A stretch of 64,000 nt of DNA from positions 106,279-170,278 of the forward strand of contig NZ_NJIF01000012.1 in the NCBI RefSeq assembly GCF_002209555.1, given 5' to 3'. Source of the DNA: Achromobacter insolitus. GTDB lineage: Bacteria; Pseudomonadota; Gammaproteobacteria; Burkholderiales; Burkholderiaceae_B. The notes below the pieces were generated by a model. That model saw nothing but the letters and a program-made list of their open reading frames with translations. It searched no databases and was not told the origin of the DNA. This document shows, one piece after another, positions 56,232 to 64,000 of the stretch. The translations under genes were made by a program, and so were the position numbers. Position 1 is the stretch's first letter. Each line of letters opens with the position of its first letter.

Positions 56232-57134
56232 ATGACTCAACTTCTGCAAGGCCGCATCGCCATCGTCACGGGAGCGGGGCGTGGACTAGGCCGCGCGCAT
56301 GCGCTCGAACTGGCGCAACACGGCGCCAAGGTGCTGGTCAACGACATGGGCGCCGACCAACCGGATTCGCCCGCGCAGGCCGTGGTGGACGCCATCCGCG
56401 CGGCCGGAGGCGATGCCCTGGCGCATGGCGCCGACGTGACCAAGCCGCAGCAGGTCGAGGCGATGGTGCGGGCGGCTACCGCAAGGTGGGGGCGCGTCGA
56501 CATCCTGGTAAACAATGCGGGCATCCTGCGCGACAAGACCTTCGCCAAGATGAGCCTGGAGGATTTCCGGCTCGTGATCGAGGTCCACCTGATGGGGGCG
56601 GTGCATTGCACCCAAGCGGTGTGGAACGCCATGCGCGAGCAGAACTACGGCCGTATCGTGATGACCACCTCGTCCTCGGGGCTGTATGGCAACTTCGGCC
56701 AGGCCAACTACGGCGCGGCGAAGATGGCGCTGGTCGGCTTGATGCAGACCCTTGCCTTGGAGGGGGAGCGCTATGGCGTGCGCGTGAACTGCCTGGCGCC
56801 CACGGCCGCCACGGCCATGACCGAGGGCCTGCTCGATGAGCAGTCGCTGGCCTTGCTGACGCCGGGGTCAGTCAGTCCCGCCTTGGTGGCCCTGGTGTCG
56901 GAGAATGCGCCAACCCGGACCATCCTGATGGCGGGCGCCGGCAGTTTCGAGCAGGCGAACATCACCATGACCCGCGGCATCTACCTGGACGGCGAGGACT
57001 TGTCCGCCAATGTCCTGATCGACCGCCTGGATCAGGTTTCCGACCGTGCGGAGGAAACCGTTCCCGCGACTGGGTTTGACCAGTTGCGCCACGAGATCGC
57101 CAAGGCCCAGGCATGCCAAACCGAGAAGTTGTAG
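56232..57134 (+). CDS. SDR-family 3-hydroxyacyl-CoA dehydrogenase-like protein
   Basis: A 300-residue short-chain dehydrogenase similar to the N-terminal domain of peroxisomal multifunctional enzyme type 2: TGAGRGLGRAHALEL (residues 14-28), VNDMG for NAD binding, NNAG, the catalytic Ser in TTSSSGLYG and Tyr-Lys in NYGAAK. It has a C-terminal extension (about 250-300) beyond the usual SDR fold. It should oxidise a 3-hydroxyacyl-CoA to 3-ketoacyl-CoA. The ATG at 56232 follows CCGGAGATT; a long open frame upstream is a shadow of the transferase gene. Its end overlaps the thiolase start by 22 bases. Confidence 0.9.
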   Translation: MTQLLQGRIAIVTGAGRGLGRAHALELAQHGAKVLVNDMGADQPDSPAQAVVDAIRAAGGDALAHGADVTKPQQVEAMVRAATARWGRVDILVNNAGILRDKTFAKMSLEDFRLVIEVHLMGAVHCTQAVWNAMREQNYGRIVMTTSSSGLYGNFGQANYGAAKMALVGLMQTLALEGERYGVRVNCLAPTAATAMTEGLLDEQSLALLTPGSVSPALVALVSENAPTRTILMAGAGSFEQANITMTRGIYLDGEDLSANVLIDRLDQVSDRAEETVPATGFDQLRHEIAKAQACQTEKL

Positions 57135-58297
57135 TCCTGTCGGGCGTGCGCACGCCCATCGGCAGTTTCGGCAAGAGCCTGAAGGACGTGCCTCCCACCG
57201 CGCTGGCCGCCGAGGTGCTGAAGGCCGCCGTGGCGCGCGCGGGCCTCGCACCTGCGCATGTGGAGCACGTCTGCTTCGGGCAGGTCATCACTACCGAGGC
57301 GCGCGACCTGTATCTGTCCCGGGTCGCGGCGCTGGAGGCCGGCTGCGCCGATGGCACGCCGGCATTCAACGTCAACCGCCTGTGCGGCTCGGGATTGCAG
57401 GCGGTCGTTTCCGCAGCGCAGTCCATCCTGCTTGGCGATTGCAGTATCGCGGTGGCGGGCGGGGCCGAGAGCATGTCGCGCGCGCCGTACGCCACGTCGG
57501 CGCTGCGTTTTGGCGCGCGCATGGGCGATGCGCCGATGGCGGACATGCTGCTTGGCGCCCTGCATGATCCATTTCATCGCATCCACATGGGCGTCACGGC
57601 GGAAAACGTCGCCAAGCGCTATGGCATTACGCGCGACGCGCAGGATGCGCTTGCGCTGGAAAGCCATCGCCGAGCCGCGCGGGCTGCGGCCGAGGGACGT
57701 TTCGACGCGCAACTCGTGGCCATTACGACGCCGGGCCGCAAATCCATCGTGTTCGCCCGAGACGAACATGTGCGCGCCGATATCGCGCCGCCCGATCTTG
57801 CCGGTCTCATGCCCGTCTTCGGTTCCGAGGAGGGCACGGTCACGGCGGGCAATTCGTCCGGCATCAATGACGGCGCAGCAGCGCTGGTGCTGATGGATCG
57901 CGCGCAGGCGCAAGCCAGTGGCGCGCGCCCCATGGCGCGGCTGGTCGCCTATGGCCATGCAGGCGTGGATCCGCGCTATATGGGCATGGGGCCGGTGCCC
58001 GCTGTGCGTGCGGCCCTGGACAAGGCCGGCCTGTCGGCCGCCGACATGGACGTGATCGAGTCCAACGAGGCTTTTGCGGCGCAGGCATGCGCCGTGGCGC
58101 GCGAGCTCGATCTTGATCCGGCCAAGGTCAATCCCAACGGCTCAGGCATCGCCTTAGGACATCCCGTGGGCGCAACCGGCGCGATCATCGCCGTCAAGGC
58201 CTTGCATGAGCTCCAGCGTATCCAGGGCCGGTACGCGCTGGTCACCATGTGCATCGGCGGCGGGCAGGGCATTGCCGTCATCTTCGAGCGTCTTTGA
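57113..58297 (+). CDS. Acetyl-CoA acetyltransferase-family thiolase
   Basis: A 394-residue thiolase with nucleophile Cys91 in NRLCGSGLQAV, the GHP motif (ALGHPVGATGA) and acid-base Cys380 in TMCIGGGQG. It cleaves 3-ketoacyl-CoA with free CoA. It overlaps the SDR gene by 22 bases, and the MaoC gene follows four bases after its stop, so the order transferase-SDR-thiolase-hydratase forms one tight unit. Confidence 0.95.
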   Translation: MPNREVVVLSGVRTPIGSFGKSLKDVPPTALAAEVLKAAVARAGLAPAHVEHVCFGQVITTEARDLYLSRVAALEAGCADGTPAFNVNRLCGSGLQAVVSAAQSILLGDCSIAVAGGAESMSRAPYATSALRFGARMGDAPMADMLLGALHDPFHRIHMGVTAENVAKRYGITRDAQDALALESHRRAARAAAEGRFDAQLVAITTPGRKSIVFARDEHVRADIAPPDLAGLMPVFGSEEGTVTAGNSSGINDGAAALVLMDRAQAQASGARPMARLVAYGHAGVDPRYMGMGPVPAVRAALDKAGLSAADMDVIESNEAFAAQACAVARELDLDPAKVNPNGSGIALGHPVGATGAIIAVKALHELQRIQGRYALVTMCIGGGQGIAVIFERL

Positions 58298-58301
58298 ATC
58301 C

Positions 58302-58793
58302 ATGGCACGAGATCCCGTTTCCCAGCCCCTTTCGTTCGTATCGGTCCAGTCGCTCGTGGACGCCGTGGGACAGCCTCCCATTGTTTCGGATGCAGTGCTT
58401 ATCGATCAGGACATGATCGACAGGTTCGCGCAGGTCACGCTCGACAGGCAGTGGATCCACGTGGACCAGGCGCGCGCGCAGGCGGAATCCCCTTACGGCG
58501 ACACCATCGCGCACGGCTTCCTGGCACTGTCCTTGCTGACGCACTGGCAGACAAGCTGCATCGCCTTTCCGGGGGCGGCAATGCTGCTGAACTACGGTTT
58601 CGACAAGGTCCGCTTCACGGCGCCCGTGCTTTGCGGCTTGCGCGTGGCGGCCAGCTTTTCCCTGGCGCAGGTCGTGGAGACCGGCCCGGGCGCGGCCCGC
58701 TGCGCCTGGAAGGTCGCAGTCCAGGCCGAGGGCGCGCCCAGGCCGTCGGTGCATGCCGACTGGCTGATCATGGTGCGCTACGGGAGCCCTTGA
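58302..58793 (+). CDS. MaoC-family (R)-specific enoyl-CoA hydratase
   Basis: A 163-residue hotdog-fold hydratase with the MaoC hydratase-2 motif: QWIHVDQARA then SPYGDTIAHGFLALSL, including the conserved Asp/His pair. It hydrates a 2-enoyl-CoA to the (R)-3-hydroxyacyl-CoA, which would be the substrate of the neighbouring SDR. I choose the ATG at 58302, four bases after the thiolase stop. Its end overlaps the MocR regulator gene by 26 bases on the other strand. Confidence 0.9.
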   Translation: MARDPVSQPLSFVSVQSLVDAVGQPPIVSDAVLIDQDMIDRFAQVTLDRQWIHVDQARAQAESPYGDTIAHGFLALSLLTHWQTSCIAFPGAAMLLNYGFDKVRFTAPVLCGLRVAASFSLAQVVETGPGAARCAWKVAVQAEGAPRPSVHADWLIMVRYGSP

Positions 58794-60249
58794 GTCCCAG
58801 CGCCACTTCGCCGATCTTCCGTACCAGGCCGGCAAAGCGCTCGGCCCCGGTGTTGCCGTAGCCGATCACCAGCCCGTTGTCCTCCGTGCGAGGCGTTACC
58901 GCGAACGAGGACAGCGCGCCCGGATTCATGCCGAGCTTGCGCATCTGCTGCACGATCTCTTTGTCCGGGTATTGCGCCGGCAGCCTCACCGTCAGGTGCA
59001 GGCCGGAATGGCCGCCCAGCACTTCATGTTCGATACCGAGGTGCGTGGCCAGCGCTTCGCGCAGGGCGGCCTGGAGCTCGCGGTAGAGGCGGCGCATGCG
59101 GCCAAGGTGGCGCGAGAACTGGCCGTTTTCCATGAAGGCGGCCATGGTCAGCTGTTCCAGCCGATGGCCGCCGCGCATCATTTCGATGATGGACGGCATC
59201 GCCTGCGAGGCAATGGCCTCGGGCAACACCAGGAAGCCCAGGCGCAGCGCCGGGAACATCGTCTTGCTGAACGTGCCGACATAGAGCACCGGCGCGTCCT
59301 CGACCAGCCCTTGCATCGCGGCTATCGGCTCGCCCTGATGGCGGAATTCACTGTCGTAGTCGTCTTCGATGATCCAGGCTCCGGCCTGCCGGGCGCGTTC
59401 GATCAGCGCCAGGCGGCGGGGCAGGGATAGCACCGCGCCGGTGGGGTATTGGTGCGAGGGCGTGGTCTGGATGAGGCGGGGGGGACGTTCATGCCAGGCG
59501 TTTTCGGGGATGACGATGCCGTCCGCGTCCACACGCATGGCCACCACGTCCAGGTCGCCGCCGTGAAAGGCCGACTTGGCACCGCGGTAGCCCGGGTCTT
59601 CCAGCCAGGCGGTGTCGCCCGGGTTGGTCAGAAGCTGCACGCAGAGCGCCAGCGCGCCCTGTGCCCCTTCGGTGATGACGATGCGCGAGGCGTCGCAGCG
59701 CACGCCGCGCGACACCCGCAGGTATTGGGCGATGGCTTCGCGCAGGGCTGGCTCGCCCACCGGATGGCCATAGCCCAAGGCGGTGGCCGGCGCGGCCTGC
59801 AGCGCGCGGTCCTGCGCGCGGCGCCAGGCATTGATGGGGAACTGCGTCAGCGCCGGTGTGCCGGGCGTCATGGGCAGCGAGCCATCGTGCGCGTAGCGCG
59901 TGGAGACGATGCGTGTCAGCCGCTTGGCCGTGAGCGATGGCTGGGGGGCGGGCGGTGCGGCGCGCTTGGCGGCGATGGCCGCGGCGGCGGACAATGGGGC
60001 TACGCGGGTGCCCTGGCGGTCGGCGATCACATAGCCTTCGGCCGTGAGCTGTTCGTAGGCGATCAGCACCGTATTGCGCGAGATGGCGAGCTCCTCGGAC
60101 AGCGCCCGCGATGAAGGCAGCTTGCCTCCGGCGGGCAGTTGGCCGGCCAGGATGGCCTGCTTGAGGCGCTGGATCAGTTGGCGCTGGCGCGGCAGGGCGC
60201 CGGGGCCGCGCGTGAGCGGGCTGGACAGCAGGGCGGTCGGGGTTGTCAT
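58768..60249 (-). CDS. MocR-family (GntR-aminotransferase) regulator
   Basis: A 493-residue regulator: GntR winged helix (RQRQLIQRLKQAILAGQLPA, PSSRALSEELAISRNTVLIA) joined to a fold-type I aminotransferase domain with YGHPVGEPALREAIAQYL, IIEDDYDSEFRH and the PLP-lysine region YVGTFSKTMFPALRLGFL. ATG at 60249. MocR proteins sense PLP or an amino-compound-PLP adduct. It is divergent from the GNAT gene with three repeated half-sites between, so it probably controls the GNAT/exporter genes rather than the catabolic cluster on its other side. Confidence 0.9.
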   Translation of the reverse strand: MTTPTALLSSPLTRGPGALPRQRQLIQRLKQAILAGQLPAGGKLPSSRALSEELAISRNTVLIAYEQLTAEGYVIADRQGTRVAPLSAAAAIAAKRAAPPAPQPSLTAKRLTRIVSTRYAHDGSLPMTPGTPALTQFPINAWRRAQDRALQAAPATALGYGHPVGEPALREAIAQYLRVSRGVRCDASRIVITEGAQGALALCVQLLTNPGDTAWLEDPGYRGAKSAFHGGDLDVVAMRVDADGIVIPENAWHERPPRLIQTTPSHQYPTGAVLSLPRRLALIERARQAGAWIIEDDYDSEFRHQGEPIAAMQGLVEDAPVLYVGTFSKTMFPALRLGFLVLPEAIASQAMPSIIEMMRGGHRLEQLTMAAFMENGQFSRHLGRMRRLYRELQAALREALATHLGIEHEVLGGHSGLHLTVRLPAQYPDKEIVQQMRKLGMNPGALSSFAVTPRTEDNGLVIGYGNTGAERFAGLVRKIGEVALGLKGSRSAP

Positions 60250-60268
60250 GGCCCTATTAAAATCTATG

Positions 60269-60313
60269 ATCGTGGTGCTTTTTATGATGCCACGATTCCG
60301 ATATCGTGAGGGC
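60269..60313. promoter_or_regulatory. Three repeated half-sites in the MocR/GNAT promoter
   Basis: ATCGTGGTGC (60269-60278), its inverted form GATGCCACGAT (60286-60296) and ATCGTGAGGGC (60303-60313). MocR regulators characteristically bind sets of two or three half-sites, direct and inverted, at divergent promoters. Confidence 0.6.
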
Positions 60314-60370
60314 ATGCATCCTGCGTCCGCCTGTGTGGGCGGCGCGCCAACCCTGATGAGGCTCCGTCGC

Positions 60371-61099
60371 ATGCAACCCCGCGTCAACGCTTTCCAGCAA
60401 CCCATCGGCCCGGACATGACGGGCTGGACGCCGCGCCCGCGTCCGCCCCTGACTCCGATCGTTGGCCGTTATTGCCGGCTGGAGCCCTTGTCGGCCGAGC
60501 GCCACGCCGAGGACCTGTACCACGCCTTCAGCCTGGCGCCGGATGACAGCGACTGGACGTATATGTCGGTGGGCCCGTTCGCGGACCTTGCGGCCTACCG
60601 CGAGTTCGCGGAGAAGGCGCAGGCAGGGCACGACCCTTTGCACCACGCCATCATCGACCTGGAATCGGGCCGGGCCATCGGCACGCTGGCACTGATGCGC
60701 ATCGATCCGGCCAACGGCGTGATCGAAGTGGGCTTCGTGTCGTTCTCGCGCCAGCTCAAGCGCACGCGGATCGCCACCGAGGCGCAGTTCCTGCTGATGA
60801 GCCGGGCCTTCGATGAATTGGGTTATCGCCGCTACGAATGGAAGTGCGACAGCCTGAACGCCCCGTCGCGCGCGGCTGCCGCCCGTCTGGGTTTCCAGTT
60901 CGAGGGCATCTTCCGCCAGGCTACCGTGTACAAGGGCCGCAGCCGCGATACGGCCTGGTTCTCGATCGTCGACGGCGAATGGCCTGTATTGCGCGCCGCC
61001 TATGAACGCTGGCTGAGCCCGGACAATTTCGATGCGCAAGGCCGCCAGCGCCAGGGCTTGTCCGAACTGACGGCGCAGGCCCGGTCCGCGTGCGCCTGA
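60371..61099 (+). CDS. GNAT-family N-acetyltransferase
   Basis: A 242-residue RimJ/RimL-type acetyltransferase (RYCRLEPLSAERHAEDLYHA, AIGTLALMRIDPANGVIEVG, then the acyl-CoA-binding SRQLKRTRIATEAQFLLMSR and LGYRRYEWKCDSLNAPSRAA). I use the ATG at 60371; another at 60416 is possible. It acetylates an amino group of a small molecule or protein. Overlaps the exporter gene by ten bases and probably forms an operon with it under the MocR regulator. Confidence 0.87.
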   Translation: MQPRVNAFQQPIGPDMTGWTPRPRPPLTPIVGRYCRLEPLSAERHAEDLYHAFSLAPDDSDWTYMSVGPFADLAAYREFAEKAQAGHDPLHHAIIDLESGRAIGTLALMRIDPANGVIEVGFVSFSRQLKRTRIATEAQFLLMSRAFDELGYRRYEWKCDSLNAPSRAAAARLGFQFEGIFRQATVYKGRSRDTAWFSIVDGEWPVLRAAYERWLSPDNFDAQGRQRQGLSELTAQARSACA

Positions 61100-61989
61100 T
61101 TCCGGTAGCGCTGGCCCTGTTCTGGGGCCTGAACTGGCCGGCGGTGAAGATCATCCTGTCGATCTTCCCGCCATTCACGCTGCGCCTGCTTGGCCTGGGC
61201 AGCGGCGCGGTGCTGCTGTTGCTGCTGGCGCGCGCCAAACGGGTGGCCTTGTTGCCGCCGCGCGAGTCGTGGCCGGGCATCGTGGTGGGCGGCCTGCTGG
61301 CCGTGGCGGTCTTCAACCTGGCGGTGGCCTGGGCACAGCTGAGCACCAGCACGTCGCGCGCGGCGGTGCTGACCTTCACCATGCCCATGATGTCGGCCGT
61401 GCTGGCCTGGGCGGTGCTGGGCGAACGCCTGGACCGGCGCCGGGCGCTGGCGCTGCTGCTGGGCGCGGCAGGGGTCTCCATCCTGGCCTGGCCGGTGCTG
61501 CGCGCGGTGTTTGGCGAACGCGACCTGGCCGCGGCCAAGGGCCTGGTCTTTCCGTTGGTGGCGGCCTTTGGCTGGGCCGCTGGCACGGTCTACCTGAAAG
61601 GCTGGCCCGTGGCCGGGCACCGCATCGTTATTACCGCCTGGCAGTTGACCGTGGGTGCGGCCTGCGCCCTGGTGGGCATGCTGATCGCGGGCGAATCGTT
61701 TCCGACGCAGGGCTGGAACGGCCGTGTGGTGGCGGCGCTGTCGTTCCATATCATCCTGGGCACCGCCGTCGCGTATTGGCTATGGTTCGTGCTGAGCGAG
61801 CGCGTCAGCGCCACGGTGGCCGCCCTGACCACCCTGATGGTGCCGGTAGTGGGGGTGCTGGGCGCGATGGCGCTGGTGGGTGACCGGCCCGCGGCCATGG
61901 ACTGGTGGGGCTTCGGCCTCGTCTTGAGCGGCGCGGCGCTGATCGTGCTGAACCTGGGCGCTGCGCCCGCGCAGCGAACACAGCGCTGA
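61090..61989 (+). CDS. EamA/DMT-family transporter
   Basis: A 299-residue ten-helix exporter (ALALFWGLNWPAVKIILSIF, TSTSRAAVLTFTMPMMSAVL, RVSATVAALTTLMVPVVGVL). Starts with GTG at 61090 inside the end of the acetyltransferase gene. Possibly exports the acetylated product of its neighbour, by analogy with other GNAT-exporter pairs; this is inference. Confidence 0.87.
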   Translation: MRLIPVALALFWGLNWPAVKIILSIFPPFTLRLLGLGSGAVLLLLLARAKRVALLPPRESWPGIVVGGLLAVAVFNLAVAWAQLSTSTSRAAVLTFTMPMMSAVLAWAVLGERLDRRRALALLLGAAGVSILAWPVLRAVFGERDLAAAKGLVFPLVAAFGWAAGTVYLKGWPVAGHRIVITAWQLTVGAACALVGMLIAGESFPTQGWNGRVVAALSFHIILGTAVAYWLWFVLSERVSATVAALTTLMVPVVGVLGAMALVGDRPAAMDWWGFGLVLSGAALIVLNLGAAPAQRTQR

Positions 61990-62011
61990 GCGGGCGCAGC
62001 GGACTGGCGGG

Positions 62012-62950
62012 TCAGCGCAGGCGGCGGAGTTTTTCGCGCAGCAGCTCGGCGCCGCTCACCAGAGTGATACCGCCCAGCACCAGCAGGGCGCCCAGCACGA
62101 AGCCGGCGTCCAGGGATTCATCCAGGATGATCACCCCGAAGCTCACGCCGAACAGCGGCGTCATGAACGACAGGATGGACAGGCGCGACGCCAGGTAACG
62201 GCGCAGCAGCCAGAACCACGCGAGATAGCTGGAAAGCGCCACCACCACCGATTGGAAGGCGACGCTGAGCACCGCGGCCTGCGTGTAGCGAAAGCCGGCA
62301 TTGCCGGTGGCCACGGCGTACGCCAGCAGCGCGACCGCCGCGACCGCCATTTGATAGAACAGGGTCTTGGCGGGCGCGGCTTCCGACAGCGAGGTCTTGC
62401 GGATTGCCACGGTAGTCGCGCCCCAGAACAGGCCGGCCAGCAGGCCCATTGCGTCGCCCAGCAGCATATTGGGGGCGGCGGCGGAACCTTCGGGCTGGCC
62501 TTTGCCCAGGAAGGCCACGGCGATGCCGCAGAACGCGACGGCCACGCCCAGCCACTGCAGCGGTTTCATGCGTTCTTCGGGCAGCAGCCAGTGCAGGCCC
62601 AACGCGGCGAAGATGGGGGCGGTGTAAAGAAACACCGACATGTGCGAGGCCGTCGTGTAGACCAGGCCTTGCGCGACGAAGAGGAATTCCGCAGCGAACA
62701 GCAGGCCCACGATGAGACCGGGCAGCGCAGTGCCATCGGTCAGGGCGCGCAGGCCTTCGCGCCGCCAGACGGCGACCGCCAGCACCAGCGCCGCGAACGC
62801 CGAGCGCAGGCCGATCTGCATGATGGGCGATACGTCCGCGGCGACCAGCTTGATGGCGATCTGCTGGAATCCCCAGCAAATGCACAGCAGCAGCATGGCG
62901 CTGGTGGCCAGCGCGTCCAGCGGCTGCCGCAGGGGCTTGGCCGCGCTCAC
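62012..62950 (-). CDS. EamA/DMT-family transporter
   Basis: A 312-residue ten-helix exporter (AMLLLCICWGFQQIAIKLVA, SHMSVFLYTAPIFAALGLHW, LSILSFMTPLFGVSFGVIIL). It starts with GTG at 62950 and overlaps the stop of the thioredoxin-like gene by four bases (GTGA), so the pair is translationally coupled. Convergent with the other EamA gene, from which it differs in sequence. Confidence 0.88.
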   Translation of the reverse strand: MSAAKPLRQPLDALATSAMLLLCICWGFQQIAIKLVAADVSPIMQIGLRSAFAALVLAVAVWRREGLRALTDGTALPGLIVGLLFAAEFLFVAQGLVYTTASHMSVFLYTAPIFAALGLHWLLPEERMKPLQWLGVAVAFCGIAVAFLGKGQPEGSAAAPNMLLGDAMGLLAGLFWGATTVAIRKTSLSEAAPAKTLFYQMAVAAVALLAYAVATGNAGFRYTQAAVLSVAFQSVVVALSSYLAWFWLLRRYLASRLSILSFMTPLFGVSFGVIILDESLDAGFVLGALLVLGGITLVSGAELLREKLRRLR

Positions 62951-63282
62951 GGCAGTTCTGCGGGATAGCTGTCCAGGGCCAGCCCGATCTGCTGGCGCAG
63001 GTCCCATTCCGCCAGGGTCGATTGGACCGGGCCGAAGAATGCGCCGTCGCGCGTGACGAACATGGCGGGCAGATGAAAGACCTCGTAGCGTTCGACCAGG
63101 CCGCGGTTGTCGCCGGCGTCGACCCAGCACACGCGTTCCACGGGCAGTTCCAGTTGCGGCAGCTGTTCGCGCGCGATGCGGCAGGTGCCGCAGGTACGGC
63201 TGTGAAACACCAGCAGGGACAGGCCGGGCGCGTCCAGGAGGTAGCGGTCGGCGGTGCTGTCGTTGAGTTCTATTTGTTCCAT
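62947..63282 (-). CDS. Thioredoxin-fold protein with CGTC active site
   Basis: A 111-residue cytoplasmic thioredoxin-like protein. The active site is Cys31-Gly-Thr-Cys34 (SRTCGTCRIA), and the cis-Pro is in YEVFHLPAMFV. ATG at 63282 after GGAAG; the open frame upstream has no family similarity. It is coupled to the EamA gene. Probably a thiol-disulphide reductase; the unusual CGTC pair makes its redox potential hard to predict. Confidence 0.85.
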   Translation of the reverse strand: MEQIELNDSTADRYLLDAPGLSLLVFHSRTCGTCRIAREQLPQLELPVERVCWVDAGDNRGLVERYEVFHLPAMFVTRDGAFFGPVQSTLAEWDLRQQIGLALDSYPAELP

Positions 63283-63394
63283 GGGAAGAGGCACGGTCCT
63301 GCAAGGACGCCGGTCGCGGCGCAAGGCGTCCATTATGGCAGCGCCAGGCCTGCGGGCGTGGGATACCCGCAGGCCTGGAAGGGCCGCGCCTGCG

Positions 63395-64000
63395 TCAGGC
63401 GGCGCGCAGCGCCCGGTCCAGTTCCAGGACGGACTGATACAGCACGCGGGTGCCGTCCAGCAGTTGCGAGGGCTCGATCCATTCTTCCGGGCAATGGCTG
63501 CGGCCGTTCAGGCAGGGGATGAAGATCATCCCGATGGGGCCGGTGGGCGCCATGTAGACGGCATCGTGGCCCGCGCCGCTGGGCAGGCGCATGCAGGCGT
63601 AGCCCAGCTGGCCGGCGGCGGTCTGCACCGCGTCCATCACCAGCGGCGTGCAGTCGGTGGGCCGGGCGCGGCTCAGCTGCGTGAAGCTTGCGGACAGGCG
63701 CAGCGCCGTCAGGTCCGCGGCCACGCCCGCCATCAGGGTTTCGGGGAAAGCATCGAGCACGGCGTCGCTGTCGCTGCGCACTTCCAGGGTGAGTTCGACG
63801 CAGCCCGGCACCGCATTGGCGGCGTTGGGCGTCATGGACAGGCGGCCCACCGTCGCCACGACGTAGTGCGGATTGCCGCTAGCGGCGCTGGCCTGGCGGT
63901 GGGCGGCGTCGATGATGCGGGCCGCGCCCACCAGGGCGTCGCGGCGGATGTCCATGGGCGTGGTGCCGGCATGGTCGGGCTGCCCTTGCACCGTGATCTG
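63395..64000 (-). CDS. M20-family amidohydrolase (N-carbamoyl-amino acid / allantoate type), C-terminal part
   Basis: About 200 C-terminal residues of a zinc-dependent M20 amidohydrolase; the gene starts beyond the right edge. It enters with VQGQPDHAGTTPMDIRRDAL, the dimer-domain signature of hydantoin/carbamoyl-amidohydrolases (HyuC, AllC, beta-ureidopropionase), followed by GRLSMTPNAANAVPG, SGAGHDAVYMA and a late metal-ligand His (NGRSHCPEEW). These enzymes hydrolyse N-carbamoyl amino acids or allantoate. Exact substrate cannot be decided without the N-terminal half. Confidence 0.88.
   Translation of the reverse strand, partial: QITVQGQPDHAGTTPMDIRRDALVGAARIIDAAHRQASAASGNPHYVVATVGRLSMTPNAANAVPGCVELTLEVRSDSDAVLDAFPETLMAGVAADLTALRLSASFTQLSRARPTDCTPLVMDAVQTAAGQLGYACMRLPSGAGHDAVYMAPTGPIGMIFIPCLNGRSHCPEEWIEPSQLLDGTRVLYQSVLELDRALRAA

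Overview
The window reads as chromosomal DNA of a high-GC betaproteobacterium of the family Alcaligenaceae, most likely Achromobacter or a close Bordetella relative. The reasons are the strong GC bias (many genes are mirrored by long antisense open frames), several orphan Bug-type periplasmic solute-binding proteins, a complete poly-N-acetylglucosamine operon, and many LysR, AraC, IclR, MarR and MocR regulators next to small catabolic clusters. There are no phage genes, no transposases and no tRNA or rRNA genes that I could recognise. The assignment is inference from gene content, not from a marker gene.

Layout. 0-2.6 kb: the start of an unknown membrane protein, then a divergent AraC regulator / Fsr-type efflux pair. 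2.6-10.7 kb: the pgaABCD exopolysaccharide operon (minus strand) with a divergent diguanylate cyclase. 10.7-16.8 kb: an S9 peptidase, an orphan Bug receptor and an unusual metallophosphoesterase fusion divergent from an IclR regulator. 16.8-21.4 kb: housekeeping and stress genes (lipoprotein, thioesterase, dinB, yqeY) ending in hmp-nsrR with a clear NsrR operator. 21.4-28.3 kb: D-amino acid dehydrogenase, EamA exporter, proline dehydrogenase, a flavodoxin-like oxidoreductase and regulators. 28.4-32.5 kb: a Bug / BKACE / Bug operon ending in two small mutually related proteins of unknown function. 32.6-37.1 kb: LysR, GST, PNPOx-like protein, and an HxlR/MFS divergent pair with a double operator.

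37.07-38.03 kb holds no gene. It carries two about 165-base elements in opposite orientation, each closed by a 31-34-base-pair terminal stem whose two strands have changed together between copies, plus further matching hairpins. This is the most unusual structure in the window.

38.0-43.5 kb: acyl-CoA dehydrogenase and acyl-CoA ligase divergent from a Crp/Fnr regulator with a CRP-like site between them, then a MarR / Asp-Glu racemase pair. 43.6-46.05 kb: a quinol nitric oxide reductase behind three NorR-type sites and a sigma-54 promoter. 46.1-53 kb: a stand-alone AceE/MdeB-type E1 dehydrogenase behind a 29-base palindrome, LysE exporters, glutathione reductase and a DUF72 protein. 53-58.8 kb: a LysR-controlled cluster of Bug receptor, CoA-transferase, SDR, thiolase and MaoC hydratase, which together make a CoA-dependent beta-oxidation route without its own acyl-CoA dehydrogenase. 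58.8-64 kb: MocR regulator, GNAT acetyltransferase, two EamA exporters, a thioredoxin-like protein and the end of an M20 amidohydrolase.

Two themes link the regions: nitric-oxide defence (hmp, nsrR and norB under two different NO-sensing systems) and uptake plus CoA-dependent breakdown of carboxylic acids using orphan Bug receptors.
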